64,000 nucleotides of DNA from Conchocele bisecta (GCA_029237695.1 CM055265.1:220585679-220649678), one strand, 5' to 3'. Positions 22,886-35,036 are shown, counted from the first letter of the stretch. The notes: a model not told the origin generated them from the sequence alone. Numbers and translations: made by a program.

Positions 22886-23487
22886 TCATTCACTAGCGAT
22901 ATGACTACGAACCATCTGAATTAATTTACGTTTTGTACGGACTTTGGTTTTGATTCCCATTACAAATAGTGTTTCTTTCAGTTCTGATACCGACATGTGT
23001 TCAAAATCATTGGAATCATTAGTTGTACATACTTTTCTATACTCAGAGTCCACGTTTCGGCGTTCATCTGCGATCCGTTTTTCTTTCATCTGTCGATTGC
23101 GAAATTTCATTTGTCCAGTATTCGTCTTTCTTTTTCTCATATTTACGTTTCGTTCTAGCCAAGTCTGTAACGTGTCCGAGTTCAATCCTCTTTCGAACCA
23201 GAAGTGCTTCGGTTGTAGCATCCAACTTATTCGATTTTCCTTGATGTATCCTCTTTAGAATGTCATTTGTTTTCTCCACGCCTTGACCCGAAAACATCAA
23301 AAGGCTACCGTAGCGACTCATTGGCGTACATTGGTACGTAATAGAGAAGGACGTGCATGTATGGGGTTATGTTTTTGGGTTGAAAACCTTCTCTCTTCTT
23401 TTCACCTAATCGCAGAAAGTGTGTGATGAACTGATGTATATTTGAAAATATTGCAAAAGTTTCCTTTTGTTTACCAGTGTCCAGCAT
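22886..23487 (-). pseudogene. fragment of multicopy invertebrate gene family (GQGVEK...ND, SAP-like C-terminus)
   Basis: Three consecutive frames on the - strand give one protein-like order: FLRLGEKKREGFQPKNITPY with HVLLYYVP (23305-23487), then FSGQGVEKTNDILKRIHQ and KSNKLDATTEALLVRKR (23064-23321), then a basic stretch and MSVSELKETLFVMGIKTKVR resembling a SAP motif (22886-23221). I recognise the combination 'TPYMH..., SGQGVEK.ND' from repetitive proteins in cnidarian and mollusc genomes, probably transposon-derived; no function is established to my knowledge. Two frameshifts make it a pseudogene. The 5' part was not found. Confidence 0.5.
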
Positions 23488-23844
23488 AGCCAGTCAAAAC
23501 AACAAGTAGTGCATGCACATGAAAACCAACATGTTTGGCATGTTGACTTCCTCTTCCTCACCCATCAGTTAACTAGTACTGGTCGGTGTTTGAAATGCTT
23601 CAATTTCATCAACATCTATATGGATAAATGACTAACAACATCGATGGTATCCCAGGGATTTTAATTTTAACGTTGAAATAAAACATTATTTGGTAAACAT
23701 ATTTTATGTGGGAATTGCAAACAGGGCACGTTTTCTCGTGCACCTGTCCCCATTTGGAGAAGCGTAATATTGATTGTTTTAGCTGACAATATACAAGGCT
23801 GTACACATGCCAAAAATTGGACGCTGATGTGTAAATGTGATTTA

Positions 23845-23912
23845 CCTCAAGATAAACTGGATTAGTTTTTACTGATATTCATCAGTAAAAACTAATCCAG
23901 TTTATCTTGAGG
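23845..23912. repeat. perfect palindrome, 32-bp arms, 4-bp loop
   Basis: CCTCAAGATAAACTGGATTA...CTGAT, loop ATTC, then the exact reverse complement. A perfect match over 32 bp implies a recent origin or ongoing correction. Confidence 0.75.
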
Positions 23913-24685
23913 TTTATCGTGAGGTATAACATTTAAAATTTACAAATATTATTTAAAGGAGTACTGATATGATATATTTAAATCCCGTTAATATTGCCCT
24001 GAATTTAACGTAATAAAACAATATAGGATATGTTATCAAGAGAAACGAGCGATATGCAGATTTTCAACGAGCATAGATAATCTCATACTGCATAGTTGAC
24101 CAATATTTATATCTTAGACAAAAAAAAGTAAATTATAATTACCATGTTACCGATAATTATTTATAGCTGTATACTGAACACAGAACAACAAGTGAAAATT
24201 ATATAAATTACTTCTAGCTGCAATATTGACAATTACATAATTGCGAAAAATGTTTGATTATGCTCCATAAAGGTACACAATGAGCTGCAATAACTCAACA
24301 AAAAATGTATGCTGTTTTGTAATCACTGTAATGTACATGAACACGAGTCTGATCAGGGTTTGCACTGTTCGCTGTGAAGTCTTGACTACTTGCACAGCCG
24401 CGAGTGGGGTGGTAGCAGAATCCTGGGACAAATTATACAATACTCTGTCCCAGTACAATCTGATCAGGGCGTGTACTGTACGTTATTTAGTTTGTACTGG
24501 GACTCAATATTCTATAATTTGTCACAGTCTGTACTACTAGTGTACAGATTAAAATATGATCAGACCGGATGAATGTCAACCTCAAAGTATTTGGACTAGC
24601 ACACTATTTACAATGAGTAAGAAACGCAATCAATTGGCGTATATTCATAGCAAAAGAAAGGAAGAAATAACAATATTATACTTAC

Positions 24686-24847
24686 ATTCCCGTGCTTTTC
24701 TTTTCCTCTGTAAATTAGTCGTTCAACGTTGTAGGTGTCCTCAAGAATTACTGGCTTGCTTAAAGTGGACGTCTTCTTTTGCCGAGGCAAAACATAATGT
24801 CCTTCATTTAGAATTGTGTAGCTAACATTAGAACGAGACGAAGCCAT
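24686..24847 (-). CDS. possible first exon of a chromodomain-type protein
   Basis: On the - strand, ATG (24847-24845) opens exactly 54 codons and ends at a consensus GTAAGT donor (24685-24680). The peptide starts MASSRSNVSYTILNEGHYVL and ends with EDTYNVERLIYRGKEKHGN. The last part resembles the first strand of a chromodomain (Y.VE.I..R). The expected continuation (a ...VKWKGY strand) was not found downstream in the window. Could equally be a TE-associated chromodomain gene. Weak call supported by splice signal and codon phase. Confidence 0.35.
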
Positions 24848-26946
24848 GCCTGCTACCATAGATCGTATGTCTGTATGAAGATACAGACGTGTGAAGAATT
24901 GTCTCTTACTTGAGTAGTCTTGTCGGCATCTAAAAAAACGCAAATCGCAGTTTGCACGGCAGTTACTAATTAGCTGCTTTTAATTGGCAAACATGACGTT
25001 AGTTTCGGATTAACGGTGTAATTTGTTAGATAACAGTGTTTAAAATGAGCGATTAATATTTCGGTGAAAAACACACTCGTCTCCAATTATTAGCTTCAAA
25101 GTACGTGAAAATCAAAGTCTAATTTGGTTACTTTGTTCACAAATACTTTTACCGACAACACGGTCATGCCTCGGGTAACATACAATCGTCCCAGCGCCGC
25201 TAAGCACCGTAAGCAGGTGCCCGTTTCGACGAATATCACGGAAATTGCCGAACATTTCCGTGATACGTTAACTGGAAAATGAAAACAGATGGTGTCATTA
25301 TTATTATCTAAAAAGGACCAAAATAATATTAACTTAGAAACATAATTTGTATATCAATAGATAAGAGAAATGAATGAGCTAATTGAAAATACCTGTGCAT
25401 GTTTTGTCATTATTCTTATAAAAAGAGATTTTGCAATTTTTCCAATGAAAATTGAGAAGAAAAATCGTAATTTGCTATATAAATCATATAAAAACTACCG
25501 TCTATGTTTAAAGCTAAAAACGACCAATATATTTTTATTTTAAAAACACGATTAAAACATCATCATAAAGTACAATAATTGAAGTTTAAAATGTGACTTG
25601 TGCATTTTTAATCGGTTGTGTAGTTTAAAAGTTACGTAAGAAATGGTAAGTCTCCTATATAATTACATATAAAACTCGCCGCTACTGATGCAGACTTTCT
25701 ACAGGCAAGGTGGCCGCGAAAGTTGGATATGATTTCAGGGCGGCCATTTTGAAATCCAAGATGGCGGCCAAAATAATTGCCAAAATAAAATGGAACCAAC
25801 CCCAGTTTTGTTCTTCGTGCTCTAAAGATGACAAAAAAACATTGGTTACAAGAATATAGCAAAACAAAAATGCAAATCTACATAACCGTATACACTAAGT
25901 CGGCCAATAAATAATGTGACCGTAAACCAGTCCGGGTACAGCTTAGCAACAAGGGGTAAATTCTCAGGACAACGACATTGATTGTTATTATTATGAGAGA
26001 GAGATAAATAAAACAGATGCTGCAGGAAAGGTATATCTGTGCCAAACATTTTATTATATTATTTGCATGCTCCACACATGCAGGTTAAAATTTCTGGGTG
26101 CGACTTGATGTGGGTGTGAGATTTCCAAAGTGAAAGTAGATGGTTCCGTCAAAAAAGGGGAAATAACTCATGGAAATCCCGAATCACATGACCCCGTGTT
26201 TGGCATGGATCTAGAACCGGCTTAGGTCATTGACTCCAGGAATGATTTTTGCGCAGGTAGTTTGCGATTGTCATGTTTGTGTGAATGTGGGTCTATGGGA
26301 AATCAATTGGTTGCCTGTTTCCTTTAGGTATGATCGCGAGATTGGGAGACGAAAACACGCGATTCTATCATATTCAATCTTGCGTTTTCGCAACTTCGCC
26401 GCGCGATCCCGCATTTTTGCTTCACAATCTCGCATGCACACGCGTGAGCAAAACTAACCAGAATTTTCTGTGTAACGCAGCTGCGTTTTATAAAGTGGGT
26501 TACAGCAAAATGTAATTACAAAAGCGGAAGGCGAGATGGTGTAAAACGCGAGACGATTCTTATGCAAGATGGAAAAATTTCGAAGCGACAGACAAATCAT
26601 AATGCTGATTGTGTTATTGTGGATTGCAGATACACGCTTTTAACATGGCAGGCGTATCTTTTTCCTTTATCAAAATGTTTGCAAACTGTAGATCCCGATG
26701 AGCCGGCTATTCACGAGCCGTCTAATTAGAATCTACGCCATTCGTACATACATTATTTATAAAAATAAATGACCTCTAATGCAGCATAATGAAACAGTTC
26801 CAAACCTGTCACGAGTATTTTTTCCAACAATAAACAAAATCAATAATTGCCATTGAGAGGGCGGCGGAGATTGACGGCGTTTATTAATTTTAATTACCCA
26901 AATAAATGACGGGAATAGGTAGAAATCATAAGTTCAATTAACAAGT

Positions 26947-26997
26947 CCCCCCCCCCCCCCCCCCCTCCCCCCCCCCCCTACCCCTAACCCCTAACCC
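26947..26997. repeat. poly-C tract followed by CCCCTAA units
   Basis: About 33 C residues broken by single T, then CTACCCCTAACCCCTAACCC. Telomere-like but very short. More likely low-complexity sequence attached to a dispersed repeat (CCTGGATCCGCGCCTGG follows). Confidence 0.5.
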
Positions 26998-27489
26998 AAA
27001 AACCTGGATCCGCGCCTGGCTGTTAACGCTATGCAATATCAAGGAGTAAACACCAAATTCCCGTATTGAAGGCGGCTCAGTTGATCTTGGTCAACACTGT
27101 TTGCAATATCTGATGACACATGTTCGCTTGTCTCGGCGTACAAATACTTCTCAGTTATACTCCAAATCAATATTATTTTTCATATATATTTCACGGAACT
27201 CGGCCGAGTGGTCATAACTCCTCCAAATGGACAACACATTTGTAGCTGCTAATGAGTGACAAACAGTGTTGACTCGTTGGAAATGCGGCGGTGGCTGGTC
27301 TGCGTCTACACTGTTGCCAGGTGATATTTATCCCATTGCTCCGGCCATTTAATGTATATGTGAATTGTGTACATAATTTATGGTTTTTATTTTTAAATTA
27401 GAAAGCACAACTGTTAAAACTACAAGTGTGAACATTCATGTTACATTTAAATTGGGTAATAAACAGAAAAAAATATTTGCAGTTACCGC

Positions 27490-27542
27490 GGTTTGAACTC
27501 TGGGACGTTCGTGTATTAATCCAGCAAAAACCCACTCGGCTA
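27490..27542 (-). repeat. tRNA-derived SINE-like pol III box pair
   Basis: On the - strand TAGCCGAGTGGG (A-box-like, 27542-27531) is followed about 30 bp later by GAGTTCAAACC (B-box-like, 27500-27490). The spacing fits a tRNA or tRNA-derived SINE head, but a full cloverleaf could not be drawn, so this is a SINE or tRNA relic. Confidence 0.4.
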
Positions 27543-28009
27543 TCCATACTCGGCCACCTTTTATATATCGGCTAGGGAAGCAAACCGTATTGTATAATTA
27601 TGGGAAGCAACTCCTCTCGGTTACTGTAGTAACGTGTAAACAACCTTGTGAAATCCTCCTCAAATCGAATTGTCAGACAAAATATTAATTACTTAACAGT
27701 TTATTTTCACGTTGTAACAAAATAAATATGCTAAACTAGTATGTGGTGACAGAAACACTATGTATGCCTACGTACTTTACGTTCCTTCCTGAATCCAAAA
27801 CGTTTGTCAAACGTAGAAACGATTCGGTAGGCATACTCAGTTATGTAGTCAGTATTCATTAATTAATGAATTATATAAAGACACAAGAGCTCATGAATCA
27901 TACTAAAATCAATGATCAAACTATATGTAAAGTTTCTATTTAGAACGTTGGAAATCGCACATCGGCGCTCAGTTATACAATGACGTGTTTTCCCGCGTTT
28001 TGACGTTAC

Positions 28010-28040
28010 GCTGTGTGACGTCAACAGTGACGTCATGTAA
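28010..28040. promoter_or_regulatory. pair of CRE-like TGACGTCA sites
   Basis: GTGACGTCAACAGTGACGTCATG holds two CRE-type cores 14 bp apart. Further cores lie at 29130-29137, 29152-29159 and nearby (29205, 29470). This may mark a regulatory region without an identified gene; the motif alone is weak evidence. Confidence 0.3.
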
Positions 28041-29244
28041 ACTTTTTGAAATCCAAATTACTCAGCTGTTTCTATGAGCCAGATATATTTTAGTGCATTG
28101 TTGGAATGTGTTCAATCACATTACCATTCTAGATTAGTCGAGGCCCTTTCCAAATTATCCAATAACTTTATTTTGACTGTAATACAAATTCAACATTTTG
28201 CATGATAGCTCGTGCTTTCCAAGACAACAGACGCGCAATTACGGGTGTTCTCTTCACGGTGTATTATTTGTAAGGAGTTGATTACGTGTTTTCTCTCACA
28301 GCGAAGCCCGTTCACATAATTTTCAAGAGTGTAATAAATCATGTTTATCTTAACGTTTTATGCAAATGTTGTAGCAACGTCGAATGCCAACGTTATGATA
28401 CAGGTAAGAGTTTACAAAATACGAAATTGTATTCACTAAATGCAATCTGACACACATAAATGAAATTAAATCATAAACAGATACGCGTATTAAGCAAGTG
28501 TACCTGTACTGATGGGCGAGGCTCTGCCGAGCAAATCACGTTTCCGTGCCGCGCCAGATATTGTTTTCCCATTCACGGCACTAACCTACTATTCTATTTA
28601 TCACGTCAACACCTACAAATGGCTGTAAAACGTAAAAATAGTATTGACTGGATATCAAAAATGTTTCACGGCACCGTGTTTCACGGCACATACGCACTGT
28701 GTTGACGGGATGAAAACATTGTATCCATATATCACATATCTACTGTACATATGTAAAATCTCGGTAAGCGATATACTAACACAAAACAAAACCCACATTT
28801 ATCGGGTCCATACGCGAACTGGACTGCCGACACTATCTGCTCATATGCTAACGAACATTACTCGTTTCTGATCATTTATTTTCATAACAACCCTGAGAAC
28901 GTACATTTATATCTTGGCACAAAATGGTAGAAGAGTCAATGGTCTACATACAGTTGGTTTGTTTCGCTAATGGTACACCGACTAGCATACGATAATACAC
29001 TTTTATCAGGTAACCTGCCCTGTATTGACCGAATAAGTACTGACTGATAACATATTGTTGTATCAGGTATTGCCCTGATATAGATATCCGGGTTACAACG
29101 AAGTGAAAACTGATGTTCCTGTGGTCGGATGACGTCACGTGGCTTTACCGAATGACGTCAGTGTAGTGACGCAACGTAAACATGTCGGCATTCTATCCAT
29201 AGAATACGACGTCATCTAATGTCATAAAACGTTACCTGATAAAT

Positions 29245-29393
29245 AGAATACCAGGCTAGTGTATTTTGATATCAAGTTTATCAGGCTTGGCTCGGAAACG
29301 GTAGGAATTCCTCGGCAAGCCTCAGAATTCCTACGCGTTTCCTAGCCTTGCCTGATAAACTTGATATCAAAAGACACTAGCCTGGTATTCTCT
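29245..29393. repeat. large hairpin, about 65-bp arms
   Basis: AGAATACCAGGCTAGTGT...ATATCAAGTTTATCAGGC is matched by its reverse complement ending GCCTGGTATTCT, with a loop around GGAATTC. Related single arms (TTTATCAGGTAAC, CTGATAACA) occur upstream at 29003-29060. Foldback or MITE insertion. Confidence 0.65.
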
Positions 29394-29784
29394 ATATATC
29401 GTTTGTCATTACCAGGTGTCAACAACGGCGTCAGCTATGTCAAAGGCGTATATGGAAGCGACGTTTCCGACGTCAGTTTCTCGATAACGTCGTCATTTTC
29501 ACCATAAGTTACATTTTCGCGCGACGCGGCTCATACATTTATAATTTGTTGGACAAGTGTTTATGTGTAAATATATAGTGTTCACTGTACTAAAGTAAGC
29601 ATGGTATTAGCACACACATCTAATGAAAAACAAAGAGAAAACTGAAATAAAATATTGTAATAAATTTGATAATGTGACAATGAATCTAGCATGAGATGGG
29701 GTAAAACCGTTTGGGACAATCATGTGTTGAGGAGACAACACTAGTTTTTTGTACGTTGTAATTTCACCAGCAATTATGCAGCAA

Positions 29785-30249
29785 CTACAGTAGCGCTTTT
29801 CTGCTCCTTACCTATTTGTATATACTAATATCGTATACATATCGTAATCGTATAGTATTGGTATATTTAATGAGCATATCGTATGATCATATAATATTGG
29901 TATGTTTGTACCGTATCATCGTATAGTACAAACATACTATACAAATATTATACAAACATACGATATCCGTTCGTATATACGATATATCCGTACGGATATG
30001 GTATTAATATACCAGACTCTGGTATGTTTGTATGATACAAACGTACCAGAATTATACACATGTATACAAATCGTATAAACGTACGATTTGAATGGTATAT
30101 CTATACGATATTGGTTGGTATGTACGGTACAAACATACCGTACGTTTATACTATATGCGTATCGTATAGAAAACATATCGTATTGGTATAGTATACGTAT
30201 AGTATTGGTATAGTACATATAGTTCACCTGCAGAAAAGCGCTACTGTAG
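29785..30249. mobile_element. 465-bp MITE with 20-bp perfect TIRs and alternating GTATA/TATAC core
   Basis: Terminal repeats CTACAGTAGCGCTTTTCTGC (29785-29804) and exact inverse (30230-30249). The interior (29815-30215) is dense in ATCGTATA, CATACGAT and GGTATAG words in both orientations, so nested hairpins are possible. No coding capacity. The ORF on the - strand here is a by-product of the repeats. Confidence 0.7.
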
Positions 30250-31058
30250 TCCAGAAGATTTCCATCTACATATGGATACCTATCAGAGATGGAACCTGGA
30301 TATGCGCTGTCACCAATATATGGATGCCTACACAAGTCACTGGCACTCACGTGTGAGAGCATCTTCCGTATTTTACCGAATGTATTGAAAATTACGCATG
30401 AACAGGCGCGACAAACTTGTATGAAATAGTGTACAGCTTGTAGTTGGTTGTAGTTAACTCATTTCATGCCAAATATGTAGCTATATTTTCCCACCATTGA
30501 AGTAATTGATATTTTGTTATATCATCTCGAATGCACGTGCTGCCCCCAACCTAGACGAACGGTCCCATCGAGCCATTCAAATAAGCGATAACAGGGCATA
30601 CATCACTTGAGGAGTGATACTGATACAGATTAAACACATGAGATGAGATAACATGCATTTTAGCCGGATGTGCATAAACAGATAAACAAGAAAGATATTG
30701 TTTGTAATGCCCTACGAGTCAACCTCTAGGTTTCGACAGGTCCTATCGACCAGCTAGAGTCCAGAGATTACCAGTAACAATATTATGGCGTATATTATAT
30801 AACAGCTGGTTCATACATGTTCATGTGCAGTCCCGATAATGGGGATGAAATTGGAGACCATCACAGCCCAAACCACTCTCCATTGCATGTAGTAATTGCA
30901 TCATCAAAGCCCGTGAACCGCCTCGTAAAACGACACGATAGGTGAGTGGCACACTCAACCAATTCTCCCACGTGAATGTCTTCAAAGTCACAATCAAGAT
31001 CCAGTTAGTTTTGTAACTGACCGGTTTTCGATTGCGACACCGAAAGCATTAAGCTAGT
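30250..31058. other. non-coding interval
   Basis: No gene, RNA or repeat structure recognised, apart from CTAGAGTCCAGAG-like short words. Confidence 0.3.
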
Positions 31059-31739
31059 ATCTCACTGGGCTGCAACTGTTGGCGACAAATTGCGAACGGC
31101 ATTCGCGAGGGAGTTTCCAAAATGTCTCGAAACTTCGCAGGGGTTCTCAATTTCCTCGCGCGAGTTGAACATGTCTCGAACCTTTCTCAATTTAGTTTCC
31201 GTGAGTCGGAAAGTGCGAATAATGTGAGACAACTTTGTGAGGGGTTGGCGACCTATGAACCTAAATTGTGATTGATTGGAGACGAAAATGAGAATCTGAC
31301 ATTCCGGGCGCGAGAGAGGCGCGAAATGCTCTGGGACCCCTGGGAGAGCGACAAAATTGCGAATAAATTGCGAATAAATTGCGAATAAATTGCGAACAAA
31401 TTGCGAACAAATTGCGCTTTACGTCTGATGACAAAATGATTAAAAATATGTCTCAATTGTCACGTAACGTCGCGTGACTGTCGCTGGACAGTCGCAAGTG
31501 CAAACAATTGGCCATTTTGTTGCGTGAATGTCCCGCGAGCGCGACATTCGCGCGACATGTATGCGAACTCCCGGCGAATTTTGTCCAAAATGTCCCCGGG
31601 AGACATTCGTGCGACATACGCGAACTTGTCGTAAGTACCAATTCAGTGTGATTCCAAGTGAAAATTGTTGCTAATTCGCATATTTTCTCGCAAGTTTGTG
31701 TCTCCAGCTAGTCGCGAGCTGTCGCAGCCCAGTGAGATC
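31059..31739. mobile_element. MITE with ATCTCACTGGGCTGC ends and CGCGA-rich interior
   Basis: ATCTCACTGGGCTGC at 31059-31073 is inverted at 31725-31739, and TIR similarity continues inward imperfectly (CAACTGTTGGCGAC against CGACAGCTCGCGAC). The interior is rich in TTGCGA and TCGCGAG and includes a short tandem, AAATTGCGAAT or AAATTGCGAAC, five to six units (31359-31418). Non-coding. Confidence 0.6.
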
Positions 31740-31741
31740 AT

Positions 31742-32826
31742 TTGAGGCAAGAAGTTGGATGGCAACTTCTATCTGTTCGACGCATTATTCAAAAGCGTTC
31801 GATCATGTACAAAGCCAACAATAATCAAGTACCTAGTTATATTTCTAACCTGATTCTACCCACTGTTAATAATGTAGCTCGTTGCAATCTTAGGAATCAA
31901 TTTGATTTAAATGTCCCCACTACACGACTGGAAGTATGCAAACAATCGTTTATGTCACCTTCGGTACAACTCTGGAATGAAACTAACCCGTTACTGAGAA
32001 ATGTAGATAGTCTTAGACACTTTAAAACATCAAGCGCCCAACAACTATATACTCAATATAATACACCACCATATTATTTAGAGAAGATCGATTGTTGTCA
32101 GTTATGCATGCAAGAATTCGAAATAAATGTAGCAGTCTTAATTGTGATCTTTGCAATAACCATATCAGAGAAACTCCCTACTGCGAATGTATTGAAGTTG
32201 TAGAGGATGCAGAACATTACTTCTTTGAATGTAATAAATATCATGCGCAGCGTCTACTTTTACGCCAGTCATTACGACATTTGTATCCTCTAAACGCGCA
32301 TATGCTTTTGCATGGCATACATGAAGACGATACTGAGTGCAATACTGCTATTTTTTAAGATGTACATGATTATATTAAAACTACGAAAATATTTGAGTAA
32401 CACATGGGTGGATGCCTGGGACGCAAGCTCTATCGCATGCTGTCCATTTGCCAACATCATCTACTACAACCTGATAATAACGAACACTGAAGTCAACTGC
32501 AGTACACATCTACCGATGGATTAGTTTATATATTATATGCACTTTGTGACACATAAATATTTCATTCTTTATCACAATCGCCTCTCTAACTATCAAACTT
32601 TTCTCTCTCTTTCTAACCGAGTTTTCTTATCGTATATTATGCAAATATTTATATATACCGCATGATTATTGGTCTGTATCCATGTACATATACCTGTATA
32701 CTTATCGTCATTGCTGTTAAATTGCTGTATTGCTGTAATACTTGGGTAAGGGTTTTAACTAATGTTGTAAAAGCTTGTAGCCCAAGCCCATTGTACTTAT
32801 TATGCAATAAACTATGTTTAAACTAA
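31742..32826 (+). mobile_element. CR1-like LINE 3' fragment
   Basis: Coding remnants in two frames. 31742-32095 gives GWQLLSVRRIIQKRSIMYKA, PSYISNLILP and VQLWNETNPLLRNVDSLRHF. 32092-32358 gives HARIRNKCSSLNCDLC and VEDAEHYFFECNKYHAQRL, the C-terminal zinc-knuckle-like block of CR1-type LINEs. A frameshift or short overlap separates them. The 3' UTR follows to an AATAAA at 32806 and AAACTAAACT at the end. It abuts a pogo-like MITE lacking its first bases, so the LINE probably inserted there. Confidence 0.65.
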
Positions 32827-33003
32827 ACTCACCTCTCTAAACCGGACACCCATACACTATATGTCTGCTTCATTGTATGTGTTTAGTGTCATCTCTCGCT
32901 GTTGATAACGTCTGTTCATGATCGCAAACCACATATACCTGTTTTGCGGTGTCAATATGTCTGATTTACAGTGGAGCCTCTCTAAATAGAGGTTGCACTG
33001 TAT
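32827..33003. mobile_element. pogo-like MITE, truncated copy
   Basis: Contains ACCTCTCTAAACCGGACACC near its left edge, and at the right a compact ACAGTGGAGCCTCTCTAAAT...GCACTGT inverted pair (32968-33003). Interior words (CTGTTTTGCGGT, GATCGCAAACCACAT) are shared, in reverse orientation, with 36820-37032. Confidence 0.55.
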
Positions 33004-33229
33004 ATGGTTGTCAGTCAATTACAAATACATGAACCTGTGCTCCACAAATTCCACAATATATGGGAGTTTGTGACAATGTGCTTATGTCGCATTCTTTTAG
33101 AGGAAAAATATATACGATTGTACGGAGCCCAGCAGGGGCCATAGATAGGTGCAAACTACCTAACCTGAATATACCATTATTGTTTACCGTTCGTCAGTTT
33201 ATAGTTAGTTGTCTTTGACTATGCATATA

Positions 33230-33445
33230 CAGTGGAACCTCTCTAAACCGGACACCAAGAACACGCCTGTGATCTTATTTGTGATGAGTTTCTTGGTCAT
33301 TTATCTCAGGTTATAATGTCTGGTCGTGATCGCATAGCATACAACTATGGCTCAGAATAATAAAATGCTTGATCTACTGTTAAACCTCTCTAAACCAGAC
33401 ACCCTGGGCACCTTCCAGAGTGTCCGGTTTAGAGAGGTTTCACTG
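33230..33445. mobile_element. pogo/Tigger-like MITE with TA target duplication
   Basis: CAGTGGAACCTCTCTAAACC at the left and GGTTTAGAGAGGTTTCACTG at the right, flanked by TA on both sides (33228-33229, 33446-33447). A nested inverted ACCAGACACC...GTGTCCGGT pair sits near the right end. 216 bp, no ORF. The TIR form is that of pogo/Tigger elements. Confidence 0.7.
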
Positions 33446-33810
33446 TATATGGATATGGGTGAGCACTTGGATATAGTCGTATAAATTGGCTGGCCCTGGA
33501 GGATTGGATGACATACATAAGTATATCAACGGTAAAACCCCAATCAATCAATCCATCGTATAAATACAGTATAACCTGTGCTAAATTCCGCCTTATATTG
33601 TCACAATCGTGTTTACCAATGGCTCAACTAATGCACAAACGCGTGCCCGCAACTAGCTGTTTTCTCATCATGTCTGCTTAGTCACGTGACTCACCACAGT
33701 GGGCAACCCACGGATTTGAATGCACATTGAGTGCGAAACATGATGAAGGTGTGTTGGGTACATGTTGAACAAGGTATACACAGACATCACGACTTAGATC
33801 ACTGTAAGGT

Positions 33811-34274
33811 CCTGGGGCCTGTTTCACTAAACTTCGTACAACTAAAATGTTCGTAAGTGCAACATTTCCCATTAACTGTGCTTTCTTGTAAACAATTATT
33901 GGATTTACATTTATTGAGCATATGCTGCATGCAGCCTATGCTCAATAAATGTAAATCCATCAATACAAATTGCCAGACTATCCTAAATTTGCACTTACGA
34001 ACATTTTAGTCGTACGAAACTGGCACCAGGGTCCCGTTTCACTAAACTACTTACGACTAAAATGTTCGTAAGTTCAAATTTAAGATCGTCTGTAAATTTC
34101 AATTTATGGATTTACATTTATTGAGCATAGGCTGCATATGCAGACTATGCTCAATACATGTAAATCCAATAATTATTTACTACAAAACATTGTTCATGTG
34201 AAATTTACAATCTATGATAATTTTACACTTACGAATATTTTAGTCGTACGAAGTTTAGTGAAACGGCCCCCAGG
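33811..34274. repeat. two adjacent foldback MITEs of one family
   Basis: Copy 1 (33811-34030) and copy 2 (34031-34274) each start GTTTCACTAAAC...ACTAAAATGTTCGTAAGT and end with the inverse, and each carries a central hairpin with arms GGATTTACATTTATTGAGCA and a GCTGCATGCAGC-type loop. They are in direct succession, so tandem insertion or duplication. The CCTGG/CCAGG ends pair up. Confidence 0.65.
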
Positions 34275-34299
34275 ACCTTCCAGTGATCTATGTGTGTTC

Positions 34300-34606
34300 T
34301 ACGGTGTCCTGTTAGGGCCACATTACGTTCTCGCGTTCTCGCACTCTCGACTTATACACGAGATCGCGAGATTGCGACAACGCGAGGCGAGATCGCGAGA
34401 TCGCGAGGCGAGATTGCGAAATTCAATCTCGCGTTTTCGCCTCGCGATCTCGCCTCGCGTTCTCGCATTCTCGCGATCTTGCCTCGCGTTCTCGCGATCT
34501 CGCAATCTCGCTATCTCGCCTCGCGTTCTCGCAATCTCGCGATCTCGTGTATAAGTCGAGAGAGCGAGAACGCGATAATGTAATGTGGCCCTAACAGGAC
34601 ACCGTA
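34300..34606. mobile_element. CGAG-rich foldback element
   Basis: Perfect outer arms TACGGTGTCCTGTTAGGGCC at both ends in inverted orientation, then about 230 bp made of GCGAGAT, TCGCGAG and CTCGCCTCGCG words that are themselves palindromic. GTGTTC left and GTGATC right could be a 6-bp target duplication. It is extraordinarily CpG-rich in AT-rich surroundings. ORFs on both strands here are repeat artefacts. Confidence 0.7.
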
Positions 34607-34653
34607 GTGATCGTTTGTTGGCGGGTCGTCAAACGCTTTGTTCCATAATAATA

Positions 34654-34745
34654 TCACGTTGTGTTCCTGATTGCCAATGCGAAATAGATACATGTCTATA
34701 TACAGCGGAGCGAATTTGCATATGCATTCATATTTCTGCATTGGC
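34654..34745. repeat. left copy of a direct repeat flanking FB-2
   Basis: About 92 bp (TGTTCCTGATTGCCAATGCG ... GCATATGCATTCAT...TTTCTGCATTGG) repeated almost exactly at 35041-35132 on the other side of foldback element FB-2. Confidence 0.7.
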
Positions 34746-34748
34746 TTA

Positions 34749-35036
34749 TACGGAGCCCCGCAGGGGACGTATAGTTATATTTTTATTAATTCGTTCCCAG
34801 GAAATAACAATTCGTTCCCTAAATTTAACAATTCGTTCCCTGGAATTAACATTTTGTTCGCACAATATAACAATTCGTTCCCACGAATTAACAATTCGTT
34901 CCTGTGGGTACGAATTGTTATTTCGTGTGAACGAATTGTTAAATTGAGGGAACGAATTGTTAATTCGAGGGAACGAATTGTTATTTCGTGGGACGAATTA
35001 ATAACTAAAAATCCATGTCCCCTGCGGGGCTCTGTA
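34749..35036. mobile_element. foldback element FB-2
   Basis: Same family as FB-1: ends TACGGAGCCCCGCAGGGGAC and inverse, with internal AACAATTCGTTCCC units in forward then reverse orientation. Shorter (288 bp). It is bracketed by about 92-bp direct repeats (34654-34745, 35041-35132). Confidence 0.75.

Larger units (their letters stand above)
24950..28990. other. non-coding interval with scattered repeats
   Basis: No supported gene. Contents: the ATGGCGGCC-type module (25737-25840); a CGCGA-rich patch (26330-26450) resembling the CGAG palindromic element at 34300; a GATGAGCCGGCT...AGCCGTCT hairpin (26692-26745); a C-tract with CCCTAA repeats (26947-26997); a tRNA-like SINE piece (27490-27542); and two TGACGTCA-type sites (28010-28040). 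Confidence 0.35.

Noticed and set aside
26947..26997. Interstitial telomere
   Set aside because: Only two CCCCTAA units after a C-run; too short and imperfect.
29937..30362. 141-codon - strand ORF
   Set aside because: Lies in the GTATA/TATAC core of a MITE; Tyr/Ile/Arg-biased translation from repeats.
34138..34583. ORFs of 97-138 codons
   Set aside because: Produced by CGAG repeats, with low-complexity Arg/Ser products in several frames.
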